Part shown: one piece after another, positions 23,167 through 30,951 of the stretch
Layout of the letters: each line of letters starts with the position of its first letter
How positions within the stretch are numbered: the stretch's first letter is position 1
From: JBEDUK01 sp040414485
Lineage (GTDB): Bacteria; Actinomycetota; UBA4738
Reading direction: 5' to 3'
Length of the DNA stretch: 48,384 nt
Assembly: GCA_040414485.1 (NCBI GenBank)
Contig: JBEDUK010000018.1
Location: 1-48,384, forward strand
The notes under the pieces: generated by a model
Databases searched by the model: none
Told to the model about the DNA's origin: nothing
What the model saw: only the letters and a program-made list of their open reading frames with translations
Program-made: the position numbers and the translations under genes

Positions 23167-23852
23167 CGCTCCTTCTCCGAAGCCGACCGGGCGAACGGGA
23201 CGGATCGCTCTGCGTCCGTCGGTCCCGCGTCCTCCTGTCCGCGCACCGTTCGGAACAGGCGGTCCAGAACCGCCTCGGGCACGGAGAAATCGAGCGATCG
23301 CGCGTACAGGAGGAACGACAGGATCCTTGCGGGACCCTGGCGGCCGCGCAGGAGCAGATACTCCCAGTCCAGCGAGATGCGGGAGAGGATCCCCAGTGCG
23401 TCGTACCAGTACCTCGCAGTCGGCTCGCTGTGGGCGATGGCCTTCATCACGACGATGTCCTCGGGGGCCGCGGCGAGGAATTCGCGGTCGTGGAACGTCA
23501 CGACTTGCGCACGGGCGAGCATCTCCTCGTCGAGGTAGATCTCGCCCGAGGACTTGAAGATGACGTCCACCAGGACGCCGTCCTTGAAGGCCTTGTAGAG
23601 CCAGTCCGGATACGTGTGGTCGGTTTCGAACCCGCGCGGTGCGAGCTCGCGCAGCAGAGCGGCCGCGTCCTCCTCCCGCACGAACAGGTCCAGGTCGTTG
23701 CTCCACCTGGGCCTTCCGTACGCGGCGCTTGCCACCCCGCCGATCACCAGCGTCGGGATGTGCGAATGTCTGATCGCCTTCTGCGTCTCATCGAAGACCT
23801 CGAGGAATCGGGACTCGCTCACGTCGGTTCGAGAGAGTGCCTGCAGCGTCAT
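23163..23852 (-). CDS. Nucleotidyltransferase-fold protein (MNT/AbiEii-like)
   Basis: 229 aa. VIGGVASAAYGRPRWSNDLD is the nucleotidyltransferase signature (GG...G..R...D.D) with the metal-binding D-x-D; LVDVIFKSSGE supplies a third carboxylate. The C-terminal half is helical with a KAIAHSEPTARYWYD segment. No HEPN-type toxin partner is beside it, unlike MNT antitoxins. The start MTLQALSR has GGAGGGG upstream; the frame is open further, but that sequence underlies the divergent USP-like gene. First gene of the NTase-BON-phosphoesterase operon. Confidence 0.8.
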   Translation of the reverse strand: MTLQALSRTDVSESRFLEVFDETQKAIRHSHIPTLVIGGVASAAYGRPRWSNDLDLFVREEDAAALLRELAPRGFETDHTYPDWLYKAFKDGVLVDVIFKSSGEIYLDEEMLARAQVVTFHDREFLAAAPEDIVVMKAIAHSEPTARYWYDALGILSRISLDWEYLLLRGRQGPARILSFLLYARSLDFSVPEAVLDRLFRTVRGQEDAGPTDAERSVPFARSASEKER

Positions 23853-23944
23853 CGGCGTCACCCCTCCATCGGGCGGTGCGATCCGCCCGCAGTACCGGAT
23901 CGCTCTACCCGGTTGGGCCGCCCCGCATGCCACCGCCTGGCGGC

Positions 23945-23970
23945 GTTCGGCGTCCGGCCGTTGCGGGTAT
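23945..23970 (+). promoter_or_regulatory. Sigma-B-type promoter of the USP-like gene
   Basis: GTTC, 16 nt, GGGTAT on the plus strand, 10 nt before the first ATG. Confidence 0.6.
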
Positions 23971-23979
23971 GGACGCCAT

Positions 23980-24561
23980 ATGGGCGACACTCAGAGGTCG
24001 ATGTCGCTGTCGCCGGAGTCGGCCGGCAACGCCGGGATCCTGGTTGCGCTCGTCGACGAGGACGGCGCCTTCGACCACGTGTGGGCCGCGGCGATGGCAG
24101 CGGCGCAGGGCAGGCCGGACAGCCGGCTCATCGCCTACGACACCACCAGCGCGTCGGCGCTCACCGAGCCGGTCGCGTCGCCCGTGAGCGCAGAGGGCGT
24201 TGCCGACCAGCACGGAGCACTCCTCTCTCCGGAGGAACTGGACGGCCTGGGCAGGCCGGCGATCGCCCGCCGCGTCGAGGATGCCCGTCGTCAGGGCATC
24301 GATGCCTGGGGTCGCCTGGCGTCCGATCATGGCATGGAAGCCTTGATGGACTTCGCCGGCAGCCAGGGCGCGGACCTCGTTCTGCTCCCGGAGGAGCTCG
24401 GCGATCCGTCCGTGGTCGACCGGGTGCGTGGCGACACGCTCGAGGACGCGACCGAGGTCGCGCAGGTGCCCATCCAGGTCGTCGGTCGCGCCCACACGAC
24501 GGCGGGCGGGTCCGGGCGTCCGGCTGACGTACCGGGTCCGACCGAGTCGAAGGCGGACTGA
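23980..24561 (+). CDS. Universal stress protein-like protein
   Basis: 193 aa. It opens with a strand (GILVALVDEDGAFDHVWAAA), then a helix and RLIAYDTTSAS, and its second half has MEALMDFAGSQGADLVLLPE and AQVPIQVVGRA, the alternating pattern of a USP alpha/beta domain. The nucleotide motif GxxGxxS is not clear. The ATG at MGDTQRS would give an almost leaderless mRNA from its promoter; MSLSPESAG, 21 nt later, is an alternative with AGAGG only 3 nt upstream. It diverges from the NTase operon. Confidence 0.65.
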   Translation: MGDTQRSMSLSPESAGNAGILVALVDEDGAFDHVWAAAMAAAQGRPDSRLIAYDTTSASALTEPVASPVSAEGVADQHGALLSPEELDGLGRPAIARRVEDARRQGIDAWGRLASDHGMEALMDFAGSQGADLVLLPEELGDPSVVDRVRGDTLEDATEVAQVPIQVVGRAHTTAGGSGRPADVPGPTESKAD

Positions 24562-24563
24562 CC

Positions 24564-24875
24564 GTGGGCGCCGTCACGACACTGCACATGCTGCTCGCCG
24601 GACCGGCCCCGTTCGCACGCGGCTCCGTTCACGTCCCGGCCGGGCAGCACGGCACGTGGGCCGGCGCGCCGCTCCTCATCGGTCTGGCGGCGGGCATCGC
24701 GATCGTCCTGATCGCGTTCGCGGTCGTTCGGATCCTCCGCGACCGCCGCGCTCGAGCCCAGACGATGCGCCTCATCCGCGGCCTCATCGAGGATGCCGAG
24801 GCGGCAACGCACGACGCCGTGCTGGTGCACCAGGCACGGCGAAGGGTGCTGCCCACGAAGCGCGACCGCCACTAG
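24564..24875 (+). CDS. Small membrane protein following the USP-like gene
   Basis: 103 aa from a GTG two bases after the upstream stop. One membrane helix (LLIGLAAGIAIVLIAFAVVR) is followed by a basic segment (RDRRARAQTMRLIRG) and a helical tail. Translational coupling to the USP-like gene suggests a shared role. No family recognised. Confidence 0.6.
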   Translation: MGAVTTLHMLLAGPAPFARGSVHVPAGQHGTWAGAPLLIGLAAGIAIVLIAFAVVRILRDRRARAQTMRLIRGLIEDAEAATHDAVLVHQARRRVLPTKRDRH

Positions 24876-25254
24876 CTCCAACCACGGCCCCAGCGGTTCT
24901 CTGAGGCGCTCGCCGCAGCGCCGGCGGGCTCGTACATCACTCCAGTGCGCAGAGCAGCGCAGACAGTTTCATGGACGGAGCCGAAAGGGGCCGGAAAGGG
25001 GGCCGGGGGGGTGACCTGGCGGCCACTCCCCCCGGATGGCGGTGGGCGGCCAGGGCGTCGCTTGGGAGGGAAGACCCCGGTCGCAACACGCTCTTACCCG
25101 CCGCGCGCGGCGACAAACATCCCGCCGAAAAAAATTTCCGGACGTCCCTTCGCGGACCATTCGTCCTGCTCGGCAGCCACGTTTCGGGCTCCGTCGGGCC
25201 GGAAACAACGCTGGCGGAGCATCACCCACGCCGATCTTCATCGAAGGAGGCACG
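24876..25254. other. 379-bp gap with a G-rich tract and an orphan promoter-like element
   Basis: No convincing gene. It contains a G-run-rich stretch on the plus strand (24985-25011) with three or more G4+ runs, an A/T-rich island at 25130-25139 in otherwise GC-rich DNA, and a consensus sigma-B-type element on the minus strand that points away from the next gene. The plus-strand frame open from 25036 looks non-coding until about 25255. Confidence 0.6.
25094..25118 (-). promoter_or_regulatory. Orphan sigma-B-type promoter
   Basis: GTTT, 15 nt, GGGTAA on the minus strand. No minus-strand gene follows for over 1 kb, so it may start a small RNA antisense to the USP-like genes or the gap, or be a chance match. 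Confidence 0.45.
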
Positions 25255-25785
25255 ATCGAGCCGCAGCTGACGTCCGGGCCGGCGGGCCATGCCGCGGGCA
25301 CCGAGGGGCAAGCCCGCCTCCGGCGGTCGTCCCTGGCGAGGCCGCTGCACCCCGACGAGCCCACCGACGCCCTGCGGCGAGGCAGCCTGGCCTTCGACCT
25401 CCCGGCGGCCCGCTACGCCCCGAGGATGGCGCGATTCCGGGCCGAAGCCGCCTTGATGCCGGCGTCCGACGACGAGGGCCTCCGTGCCGACATGGCCCTG
25501 GTGCTGGCGGAGATGGTCGCCGAAGCGATCGAGGACGCCCACCTGAAGCCCCACGACCGCGTCGAGGTCCGCATCTCGTGGGAGCCGGCGTCGGTAAGGG
25601 CGGTGGTCCGTTACCCCGCGGCCCAGCCCGACCTGGCGCGAGACTCGACCATCCGTGATCAGATCGTCTCGAGCCTCGCGGCCTCCCACGGCCTCGCCTG
25701 GAGCGGCGGCCACGTCCGGCGATGGGTCGAGTTCCGCCGGCCCCGGTGGAGCGGCGCCGAGGACGGGCACGACCTCCAACCGTGA
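25255..25785 (+). CDS. Degenerate RsbW-like (GHKL ATPase-fold) protein
   Basis: About 176 aa. LVLAEMVAEAIEDAHLKPHD followed by VEVRISWEPASVRAVVRYP resembles the N-box helix and following strands of RsbW-type proteins, but the Mg-binding Asn is replaced by Glu and the G-boxes are absent, so ATP binding is unlikely. The start is unclear. A good GGAGG lies 4 nt before an ATC at this position; CTG at 25267 and an ATG at 25036 are in frame too, but the earlier DNA looks non-coding. The stop overlaps a GTG of the GH15 gene (GTGA), so the two are coupled. Confidence 0.6.
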   Translation: MEPQLTSGPAGHAAGTEGQARLRRSSLARPLHPDEPTDALRRGSLAFDLPAARYAPRMARFRAEAALMPASDDEGLRADMALVLAEMVAEAIEDAHLKPHDRVEVRISWEPASVRAVVRYPAAQPDLARDSTIRDQIVSSLAASHGLAWSGGHVRRWVEFRRPRWSGAEDGHDLQP

Positions 25786-27629
25786 CTCGCGGCGACACCG
25801 CGCGAGGAAGCCCCGGCGGCGCGTACGTTCCCATGGCCGAGTACGCCCTGATCGGCGACTGCCACAGTGCTGCCCTGGTCTCGAGCCAGGGATCCATCGA
25901 CTGGTGCACGTTCCCGAGGTTCGACGCCGGCTCGGTGTTCGGTCGCATCCTCGACGCCGAACGCGGCGGGCGTTGCTCGATCACGACGGCGAGGCCGGCC
26001 CGGTCCACCCGGAGGTACCTGCCGGAGACCATGATCCTCGAGACGACGATGCGTTCGGGTGACGGGGAGATCGTCCTCACCGACGCGTTCGCCGTGCGCG
26101 GCGACCCGGCTGTGTCGCATCACCAGCTCATCAGGGTGGTCGAGTGCACGAAGGGACCGGTCGACGTTCGGATCATCGTCCAGCCGCGGTTCGACTACGG
26201 CGACGTCCGGCCGTGGATCCGTGACCTCCGGAGCGGCCGGTACGCGGCGATCGGCGGAAACGACGCGCTCGTGTTCGACGGCGACGCGCGGCTGACACCA
26301 GAATCGCGGCACGACCTCGCATCCCGGCGGACGCTACGAACCGGCGACCGAGTCCGGCTCTCGATCAGCTACGTCGCGCCGGAGGCGATCGGAGCGGCCG
26401 AACCCGTCACGCCGGCCGCGATCGAACGCCGCCTTGCCGAAACCGGCAGGTGGTGGCGCCGCTGGGCCAATTCGTGCTCCGCGAGCGGCCCGCACCGGGA
26501 GGGCATGCTTCGATCGGCGCTGGTGCTGAAGACGCTGACGTACGCCCCCACCGGTGCGATCGCCGCCGCGCCCACCACGTCCATCCCCACCGTGATCGGC
26601 GGCGGCCGCAACTGGGACTACCGGTACAGCTGGCTCCGGGACTCGGCCTACACGGTGCGCTCGCTCGCGGATCTCGGACACACGGCGGAGGCCGACGCCT
26701 TCCGGGGCTTCGTCGATCGCGTCGCGGCCGGAAGCGCCGAGGACCTCCGCGTGATGTACGGCGTGGCGGGAGAACGTCGACTCCCCGAACTCGAGCTCGA
26801 ATGGCTGTCGGGCTATCGCGGATCGCGGCCGGTCAGGATGGGAAACGGCGCGGCCGGGCAGTTCCAGCTCGACGTGTACGGCTATGTCCTGGAGCTGGCC
26901 CACCGCTGGCACCTCCGGGGGCACTCGCCCGACGACGATCATTGGCGGTTCCTGGTGGATGTCATCGACGCCGCGGCGGAGATGTGGGACCAACCCGACC
27001 ATGGGATCTGGGAGATCCGCGGCACACCGCGCCACTACGTGCACTCCAAGGTGATGGCGTGGCTCGCGCTGGACCGGGGCATCCGGCTGGCGCGCGAGTG
27101 CCGTGACGCGGGACCCAAGCGGAGGTGGGTCGCAGCCCGCAAGGCGTGCCGGCAAACCATCGAGGCGAAGGGCTACGACGACCGCCGAGGCGTCTTCGTT
27201 CGCACGTTCGGGTCCAGGTCGCTGGACGCCGCCCTCCTGCTGATCCCATGGACCGGCTTCGTCGAATGGGACGACCCCCGGATGATCAGAACCGCCGACG
27301 CCATCACGAAACATCTCTCCAGAGACGGTCTGATCGTCAGGTATGTTGACGACGATGGCCAGCCGGGCTCGGAGGGCGCGTTCCTCCCCTGCGCGTTCTG
27401 GCTGGCCGAATGCCTTGCCCATCAGGGCCGGCAGGACGAAGCCGCCCGCGTGTTCGCCAACGCCGTGGACGCAGGGAACGACCTGGGGCTGTTCGCGGAG
27501 CAATTCGATCCGGAAGCGCGAAGGCCGCTCGGGAACTTCCCGCAGGGACTGACGCACCTGTCGCATGTGTCCGCCGCCATGGCGCTGTCCGGCAACGGGT
27601 TTGAGGGCACGGCGCCGGCTTCGTCCTGA
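25782..27629 (+). CDS. GH15-family glycoside hydrolase (glucoamylase/trehalase-like)
   Basis: About 615 aa. EYALIGDCHSAALVSSQGSI starts the N-terminal beta-sandwich; the (alpha/alpha)6 barrel starts with RNWDYRYSWLRDS. Probable acid and base are Glu in HGIWEIRG and Glu in SEGAFLPCAFW. Family members cut alpha-1,4-glucans, dextran or trehalose; mycobacterial trehalase is GH15, and trehalose-type synthases occur 15 kb away, so trehalase activity is possible. No signal peptide, so cytoplasmic. The GTG start gives a 4-nt overlap with the gene before; the ATG at MAEYALIG (25833) fits homologues equally well. Confidence 0.9.
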   Translation: MTRGDTARGSPGGAYVPMAEYALIGDCHSAALVSSQGSIDWCTFPRFDAGSVFGRILDAERGGRCSITTARPARSTRRYLPETMILETTMRSGDGEIVLTDAFAVRGDPAVSHHQLIRVVECTKGPVDVRIIVQPRFDYGDVRPWIRDLRSGRYAAIGGNDALVFDGDARLTPESRHDLASRRTLRTGDRVRLSISYVAPEAIGAAEPVTPAAIERRLAETGRWWRRWANSCSASGPHREGMLRSALVLKTLTYAPTGAIAAAPTTSIPTVIGGGRNWDYRYSWLRDSAYTVRSLADLGHTAEADAFRGFVDRVAAGSAEDLRVMYGVAGERRLPELELEWLSGYRGSRPVRMGNGAAGQFQLDVYGYVLELAHRWHLRGHSPDDDHWRFLVDVIDAAAEMWDQPDHGIWEIRGTPRHYVHSKVMAWLALDRGIRLARECRDAGPKRRWVAARKACRQTIEAKGYDDRRGVFVRTFGSRSLDAALLLIPWTGFVEWDDPRMIRTADAITKHLSRDGLIVRYVDDDGQPGSEGAFLPCAFWLAECLAHQGRQDEAARVFANAVDAGNDLGLFAEQFDPEARRPLGNFPQGLTHLSHVSAAMALSGNGFEGTAPASS

Positions 27630-27642
27630 CGACGCCGGACGC

Positions 27643-28413
27643 TCAGCCTGCCTCGTCCGTGTCCTGCGTGCCCACCGTGCTGCGAAGGTGATCGAGCGTC
27701 TTCGACAGCAGTCGCGAGACGTGCATCTGCGACATGCCGAGCTCGGAGGCGATCTCGCTCTGCGTCTTGCCGTGATAGAAGCGCAGGTAGAGGATCCGGC
27801 GTTCGCGGGCGGGAAGGGCGCGGATGGCCGGCGCCACCATGGCCCATCCGACCGACCGCTCCAGGGCGTCGTCGTCATCCTCCAGCAGCTCGACGGCCGC
27901 GACGCCACCCTCCTCCACGGGCACGTCGAGCGACTTCGCCGAGTAGGCGTTCATCGCTTCCATCGCCTCCAGCACGCTCTCGTCGTCGAGCCCCGACTGC
28001 TTGGCGATCTCCGCGACCGTCGGCGAGCGCCCGAGCTGCTGGGACAGCTCGCCGGCCGTCTGGCTCACGATGAGCCCCCATTCCTGGAGCCGTCGCGGCA
28101 CGTGAACGGCCCAGCCCTTGTCCCGGAAGTGGCGCTTCAGCTCGCCGACGATCGTGACCGTCGCGTAGGTGGTGAACTGCACGTCGCGGTCGGTTTCGAA
28201 GCGGTCGACGGCCTTGATCAGCCCGAGCATCGCGACCTGGACCAGGTCGTCCAGGGGTTCCCGCCGCCCGTCGAAGCGCTTGGCCAGCGCCCGCGCAAGC
28301 GGGCTGTACGCGGCGATCAGCTCCTCGCGAACCTCGGGTTCATCGGGAAGCCGGGCGAAGAGCTCCGCCGTGCTCGGCCGCTCGACGGACTCGCGCGACG
28401 TGGCCCAGCTCAT
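27643..28413 (-). CDS. Sigma-B/F/G-type RNA polymerase sigma factor
   Basis: 256 aa. Region 2 (about 30-105: LDDLVQVAMLGLIKAVDRF; QFTTYATVTIVGELKRHFRD), region 3 (110-185: VHVPRRLQEWG) and region 4 (200-250: ALPARERRILYLRFYHGKTQ; MSQMHVSRLLSKTLDHLR) are those of SigB/SigF. It is controlled in relatives by an anti-sigma factor, here encoded upstream with a 4-nt overlap. It very probably reads the GTTT-N15/16-GGGTAT promoters found across this window (inference). The start MSWATSRE is preferred over a longer frame that runs through the anti-sigma gene. Confidence 0.93.
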   Translation of the reverse strand: MSWATSRESVERPSTAELFARLPDEPEVREELIAAYSPLARALAKRFDGRREPLDDLVQVAMLGLIKAVDRFETDRDVQFTTYATVTIVGELKRHFRDKGWAVHVPRRLQEWGLIVSQTAGELSQQLGRSPTVAEIAKQSGLDDESVLEAMEAMNAYSAKSLDVPVEEGGVAAVELLEDDDDALERSVGWAMVAPAIRALPARERRILYLRFYHGKTQSEIASELGMSQMHVSRLLSKTLDHLRSTVGTQDTDEAG

Positions 28414-28862
28414 GCCCCGTTCCCGTCCAGCCGGTGCTTGCTGAAGGCGAGTCCGACGCCGCCATCGAAGACGAACCGCAGGTCGTCGACCAGAGCGAGG
28501 AGCACCTGCCATGCAAGCGAGTCCTCCGGAGGCATCACGCGCTCGCCATCGGGGCTGAGGCGCTCGCCCATCGCCTCCGCCGTCCCGGCCACGTGCGCAG
28601 CGTCGCCCCGAGCGTCCTCGTCGAGCATGAGCACGATGTGCAGCGCGTCGACGTCCTCTGCAATCCGCAGCGTGACGGTTCGTCCGTGAAAGCTCGGCTT
28701 ATGGTCGATGAGCTCCGACCCCGCCTCGGTCACGGCGAGGCGGAGGTCCTCGATGTCATCGAAGGACAGGCCGACACGCGCGCCGGCGCTCGCCGCCACC
28801 GTCCGGATCAACTGCAACGATGCAGCGTGCGCGGGCGCCGTCAGCAGGATATCTGCGTCCAT
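28410..28862 (-). CDS. RsbW-like anti-sigma factor with altered N-box
   Basis: 150 aa GHKL fold. FDDIEDLRLAVTEAGSELID aligns with the N-box helix, but the Mg-binding Asn is Glu, and the G-boxes are poor (LDEDARGD), so ATP-dependent kinase activity is doubtful. Such N-box changes occur in other actinobacterial sigma-F/B regulators. It overlaps the sigma gene's ATG, so it is the best candidate for the direct anti-sigma factor. The ATG is used; a TTG 9 nt upstream is possible. Confidence 0.8.
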   Translation of the reverse strand: MDADILLTAPAHAASLQLIRTVAASAGARVGLSFDDIEDLRLAVTEAGSELIDHKPSFHGRTVTLRIAEDVDALHIVLMLDEDARGDAAHVAGTAEAMGERLSPDGERVMPPEDSLAWQVLLALVDDLRFVFDGGVGLAFSKHRLDGNGA

Positions 28863-28923
28863 GGCGTCCAAGGGTAGCCGTATGCTTTCCGGTCCGGGAG
28901 GCCGTCAAACGTCCGGCCGTCGC

Positions 28924-28948
28924 GTTTGGCGAGCGCTTCCGCGGGGAA
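28924..28948 (+). promoter_or_regulatory. Sigma-B-like promoter of the STAS operon
   Basis: GTTT, 15 nt, GGGGAA on the plus strand, 26 nt before the ATG. The same boxes with GGGGAA recur before two other genes here, suggesting an accepted variant of GGGTAT and autoregulation of the operon. Confidence 0.5.
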
Positions 28949-28974
28949 CGCAGGTGCGACACCAAGGAGGCGGG

Positions 28975-29400
28975 ATGGCGATCGAGCTCGAATTCGACGA
29001 AAGCGAACACGACGGCTGGCGGGTCCTCGCGGTACGGGGCGAGATCGACGCCTACACGTCACCGCGACTTCGCGAGGAACTCAAGCGACTGATCGACGGA
29101 GGGGCCCGGCAGCTCGTGGTCGACCTGCAAGGCGTCGAATTCATGGACTCGACGGGGCTTGGTGTGCTCGTTTCAGCGTTGAAGCGCATCAAGGAACCGG
29201 GACTGTCAGGGCAGTCGCAGCCAGGTCAATCGGGCGATGGATCGAACGCGGGGCCCGACGATTCGCCCGGATCAGCGAACGATGGCCGGCTGTCGCTTGT
29301 GTGCACGAGCCCCCAGATCCTGCGGGTTCTGGCCGTCACCGGGCTGGACAAGGTCTTCGTGGTCGCGCCGTCGGTCGCCGAGGCAACCGGCCCCGCCTGA
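28975..29400 (+). CDS. STAS-domain anti-anti-sigma factor with inserted loop
   Basis: 141 aa. VRGEIDAYTSPRLREELKRL and VDLQGVEFMDSTGLGVLVSA are the STAS core; the phosphorylatable serine should be S59 in DSTGL. About 30 residues of Gly/Ser/Pro/Asp (about 74-104) are inserted between the second helix and the next strand, before LSLVCTSPQILRVLAVTGL. This is longer than typical SpoIIAA/RsbV. In partner switching it would bind an RsbW-type protein when unphosphorylated. AAGGAGG precedes the ATG; an anti-sigma-like gene follows after 11 nt. Confidence 0.9.
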   Translation: MAIELEFDESEHDGWRVLAVRGEIDAYTSPRLREELKRLIDGGARQLVVDLQGVEFMDSTGLGVLVSALKRIKEPGLSGQSQPGQSGDGSNAGPDDSPGSANDGRLSLVCTSPQILRVLAVTGLDKVFVVAPSVAEATGPA

Positions 29401-29411
29401 GCGCGTCCACC

Positions 29412-29891
29412 ATGGAGACGTCCGAGCGGACGCTTCGGCTGCGGGTGCCGGCCACACAGGAGTACCTGGCCACCATCCGGCTGTTCGGCGCGGCCGCTGC
29501 GGCCCACTTCGGCGCCGGCACCGACGCGGCCGAGGATCTTCGGCTGGCGTTGTCCGAGTCGAGCGCGTTGGTTATGGGCGGGGCAGGGGCCGGCCACGTG
29601 CAGATCACGCTCGCGCCCTCCGACGACGGGGCGAACGTTCAGGTCGAGGTCCGTCGCGAAGGTTCATCCGGCGGGAGCGAGCCGAGTCACGAGGCGGCCG
29701 GCGACCACGAGGATGCCGCCGAACTGGCCCTGGCGCTCCTGCGTGCGCTGGTGACGGACCTGACGGTGGACGGTGGCGAAGGTGAAGGACGGCCGGCTGC
29801 GCTGTCGTTCAGCTTCGCGCTTGCCGCGGACGACGCGGACATCTGGGCGCACGGAGAGTCGACGCTCCCCGGGCCGCCGCCTGAGGTCTGA
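29412..29891 (+). CDS. RsbW-like protein lacking the N-box Asn
   Basis: 159 aa. VPATQEYLATIRLFGAAAAA and AEDLRLALSESSALVMG align with the start and N-box helix of RsbW-like proteins; the Asn is missing and the G-boxes are not recognisable, while the C-terminal strand LSFSFAL remains. It follows the STAS gene closely, so it is probably the STAS protein's binding partner, acting stoichiometrically rather than as an ATPase (inference). Confidence 0.7.
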   Translation: METSERTLRLRVPATQEYLATIRLFGAAAAAHFGAGTDAAEDLRLALSESSALVMGGAGAGHVQITLAPSDDGANVQVEVRREGSSGGSEPSHEAAGDHEDAAELALALLRALVTDLTVDGGEGEGRPAALSFSFALAADDADIWAHGESTLPGPPPEV

Positions 29892-29975
29892 TCCAGACGC
29901 GGTTCGACGCGACCGGCCGGCGCGGCGCGAACCGCGATCGCGGGGTGATCGCGCAGATCGAACGCTCCGGCACCG

Positions 29976-30359
29976 TCAACGGATGCTGGCCGCCCGCTCG
30001 GCGCGTGCCTGGTCGCGAACGCACAGCGTCGCCGCGGGCAACGCTTCGAGCCGTTCGGATGCGATGGGCTGGCCACAGAACTCACAGGTTCCGTAGGTGC
30101 CGTCATCGAGGCGGCCGAGGGCCCGTTCGACCAGGTCCATCCGCGCATCGACCTGCTCCAGGATCGACAGGTCCTTCTCCCGTTCGAACATCTCGGTGCC
30201 GACGTCCGCCGGGTGATTCGTCGCGGCCAGGTCCTCCGCGGACGGATCGCCCCGATCCCCGGCGAATCCCTCCAGCAGCGCCGCGCGGACGCCCCGCAGC
30301 CGGTGACGTTCATCGATCAGGCGGGCCTTGGCCTTCGCCGTCAGATCCGTCTTGGGCAT
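29976..30359 (-). CDS. TraR/DksA-family zinc-finger protein with a lost Cys
   Basis: 127 aa. A coiled N-terminal half, MDLVERALGRLDDGTYG, then TCEFCGQPI, RLEALPAATLC and VRDQ. The usual fourth zinc ligand (C-x2-C at the end) is C-x2-D here. DksA-like proteins insert into the RNA polymerase secondary channel; the acidic tip DxxDxA is not clear, so activity on polymerase cannot be claimed. It has its own divergent GTTT-N16-GGGAAA element upstream. Confidence 0.85.
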   Translation of the reverse strand: MPKTDLTAKAKARLIDERHRLRGVRAALLEGFAGDRGDPSAEDLAATNHPADVGTEMFEREKDLSILEQVDARMDLVERALGRLDDGTYGTCEFCGQPIASERLEALPAATLCVRDQARAERAASIR

Positions 30360-30487
30360 CTTCCGCTCCTTCGTCTCTTCGGTCGCTCGGGTCGGTCGAC
30401 CACATCGGTCGCGTTGTGCCGACCCGCCGGCGCCCCGCCCCGATCCCGTCCGGACCGAACGTGGGGCGGCGCCGCATCAGATCGTCG

Positions 30488-30513
30488 TTTCCCGCCGGAT
30501 ACGGGGCGCAAAC
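30488..30513 (-). promoter_or_regulatory. Sigma-B-like promoter of the DksA-like gene
   Basis: GTTT, 16 nt, GGGAAA on the minus strand, with a leader of about 120 nt. The -10 is the least consensus of the set. Confidence 0.35.
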
Positions 30514-30516
30514 GAC

Positions 30517-30541
30517 GTTTCAGGCCCGGGTCAGTGGGGAA
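30517..30541 (+). promoter_or_regulatory. Sigma-B-like promoter of a two-gene regulator operon
   Basis: GTTT, 15 nt, GGGGAA on the plus strand, back to back with the element for the DksA-like gene. Confidence 0.5.
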
Positions 30542-30600
30542 TTTGAGGTTCGGTTCGAAGGGGCGTGCTGGCGGTCAGTTGAGCGCGAGTGAAAGCCGGG

Positions 30601-30951
30601 ATGGGAATGGAACGAGTGCGATCGGGCGACGGGGCACTGGAGCCGCAGATCCCCAAGGCCGGCGACAGCGCGGACCCACGACATCCCCAGCCCGAGGCGG
30701 CGGAGGTCGAGAGCGCCAGGCTGCTGGCAAACGGCGCTCGCGAGGCGCTCGGCGATGGCGTCGACGAGGAACGCCTGCGCCGGATGTCCGACGAATTCGT
30801 CTCCACCGGCGGTCAAGGCGACCTCGCGGCGTTCCTCTCGTGGCTCGCCGCCCGAGATCCGACCCTCGCCCACCACCTGGGTCAGGTTCGCGACCGCGGC
30901 GGACATCCTGCCGACGGAGCGGAGGACCCCTCCAGAGACCATCGCGAATGA
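30601..30951 (+). CDS. Hypothetical protein paired with an RsbW-like gene
   Basis: About 116 aa. The N-terminal part is disordered; residues about 40-100 (ARLLANGAREALGDGVDEER; RRMSDEFVSTGGQGDLAAFL; SWLAARDPTLAHHLGQ) look like a small helical domain. No family recognised. It starts at one of two nearby ATGs or a GTG slightly upstream; no clear ribosome site. Its stop overlaps the next gene's ATG (ATGA), so it probably works with that RsbW-like protein. Confidence 0.6.
   Translation: MGMERVRSGDGALEPQIPKAGDSADPRHPQPEAAEVESARLLANGAREALGDGVDEERLRRMSDEFVSTGGQGDLAAFLSWLAARDPTLAHHLGQVRDRGGHPADGAEDPSRDHRE

Noticed and set aside
23905..23910. GGGTAG box before the nucleotidyltransferase operon as a stress promoter
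   Set aside because: The -35 region at the right spacing is GCAT, so only the -10 matches; too weak to call.
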